Below are positions 61,412 through 61,840 of a stretch of 61,840 nt of DNA, in pieces. Position 1 is the stretch's first letter, and each line of letters starts with the position of its first letter. Source of the DNA: Gemmatimonadaceae bacterium (GTDB taxonomy: Bacteria > Gemmatimonadota > Gemmatimonadetes > Gemmatimonadales > Gemmatimonadaceae). The notes under the pieces were generated by a model, which worked only from the letters and a program-made list of their open reading frames with translations, was not told the DNA's origin and did no database searches. The translations under genes were made by a program, and so were the position numbers. The stretch lies in assembly GCA_017881585.1 (NCBI GenBank), contig JADGQS010000003.1, forward strand, positions 1-61,840, read 5' to 3'.

Positions 61412-61840
61412 TCAGCCGATCACCGTCGCGAGGATGCCGAGGCCGCGCTCGAGATCCGCGCGCGTCATCACGAGTGGCGGCAGAAGTCTCAGCGTGTGTT
61501 CGCCGGCCGAACAAATGAGCAGGCCCGCGTCGAGTGCGCGCGCGACCACGTCCTTCGCGGGGGCCACGATGTCGATGCCCCACATGTAGCCGATGCCGCG
61601 AACGGCGCGCACCTTCGCCGAGCGGTCCGCGATCTTCTGCAGCGCCTTTCGCATCCACGCGCCGTTGCTCTTCACGTGCGCGAGCATCACGGGATCGCTC
61701 AATCGGTCGAAAACATGCAGTGCCACGTGCGAGAGGAACGGTCCGCCGCCGAACGTCGTGCCGTGATCGCCCGGCTGCATGGTGTCCGCGACGTCCTTCG
61801 TCGCGAGGATCGCGCCCATCGGCAGGCCGCCGGCCATGGG
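61412..61840 (-). CDS. argD: Acetylornithine/ornithine-type class III aminotransferase, 3' part only
   Basis: Only the C-terminal 142 or so residues lie in the window; the N-terminus is beyond 61840. Class III PLP aminotransferase motifs are clear: 'MAGGLPMGAILA' (just after the PLP-binding Lys, which is outside), 'HGTTFGGGPFLSHVALHVFD', 'VRAVRGIGYMWGIDI' and 'LLICSAGEHTLRLLPPLVMT'. The 'RLLPPL' ending and the pattern fit ArgD (acetylornithine aminotransferase of arginine synthesis) best. Related ornithine or GABA enzymes cannot be excluded from this part. Confidence 0.8.
   Translation of the reverse strand, partial: PMAGGLPMGAILATKDVADTMQPGDHGTTFGGGPFLSHVALHVFDRLSDPVMLAHVKSNGAWMRKALQKIADRSAKVRAVRGIGYMWGIDIVAPAKDVVARALDAGLLICSAGEHTLRLLPPLVMTRADLERGLGILATVIG

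Noticed and set aside
1-61840. CRISPR arrays, rRNA genes, riboswitches and insertion sequences
   Set aside because: No regularly spaced repeats, conserved rRNA segments, recognisable riboswitch cores or transposase motifs were seen in reading the window.

Overview
The window is high-GC bacterial DNA with about 50 genes packed tightly on both strands. Many neighbours overlap by 4 bases (ATGA, GTGA, TTGA or TGATG joints). No phage, insertion sequence or CRISPR array is visible. The gene mix suggests a Gemmatimonadota-like Gram-negative: secreted VPS10/BNR and YCF48 propellers, TonB receptors with carboxypeptidase-regulatory plugs, RND efflux, type III glutamine synthetase, futalosine-type MqnD, and many Gly/Arg-rich exported tails. 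The phylum is inference from gene content; no rRNA is present to confirm it.

Layout. 1-10.4 kb: an efflux region with a TolC-like protein on the minus strand, then an NHL-repeat protein, a lipoprotein adaptor and two different RND permeases in tandem (MdtABC-like). 10.4-14.7 kb: a rhomboid protease, a broken msrA remnant and a large VPS10/BNR protein. 14.7-18.2 kb (minus): DctA, a family-10-like glycosidase and a SCO1 copper chaperone. 18.2-24 kb (plus): an SDR, a YCF48-like lipoprotein, an amidase, a TauE/SafE permease and a persulfide dioxygenase-rhodanese fusion; the last two look like a sulfur module. 24-28 kb: a plug-domain protein, an EAL response regulator, tRNA-Cys and a DASS anion symporter. 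28-37.6 kb: a giant TonB receptor, type III glutamine synthetase, an Omp85-like protein and type I glutamine synthetase.

37.7-45 kb (plus): a zinc-ribbon protein/mqnD/HD-GYP operon, an acidic-basic histone H1-like protein, then MerR-like regulator/SDR/plasmid-type Rep protein, followed by a C-terminal processing protease. 45-51.7 kb (plus): a PD40 propeller, an SPFH protein, a mini zinc ribbon, a YhaM-like exonuclease, an MFS transporter, class I fumarase and a second small zinc-ribbon protein. 51.7-61.8 kb: an NrtR-like regulator and a small target-like gene, YggX, a metallo-hydrolase, a five-gene minus-strand cluster (phosphatase, Smr, aldo/keto reductase, glycosyltransferase, alpha/beta hydrolase), a DUF4956 membrane protein coupled to an exported kinase-like protein, and the end of an argD-like aminotransferase cut by the window edge.

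The most interesting signals are: an NrtR-like operator placed exactly between -35 and -10 of an apparently leaderless promoter, with a related site before the neighbouring gene; several other genes with a TATATT-like -10 box 6-10 bases before the ATG; a chromosomal plasmid-type Rep gene coupled to an SDR without catalytic Ser; an exported CotH/HipA-like kinase candidate; and a TonB receptor carrying an LTxxQ-like helical tail. Nothing here can be called a proven new system.
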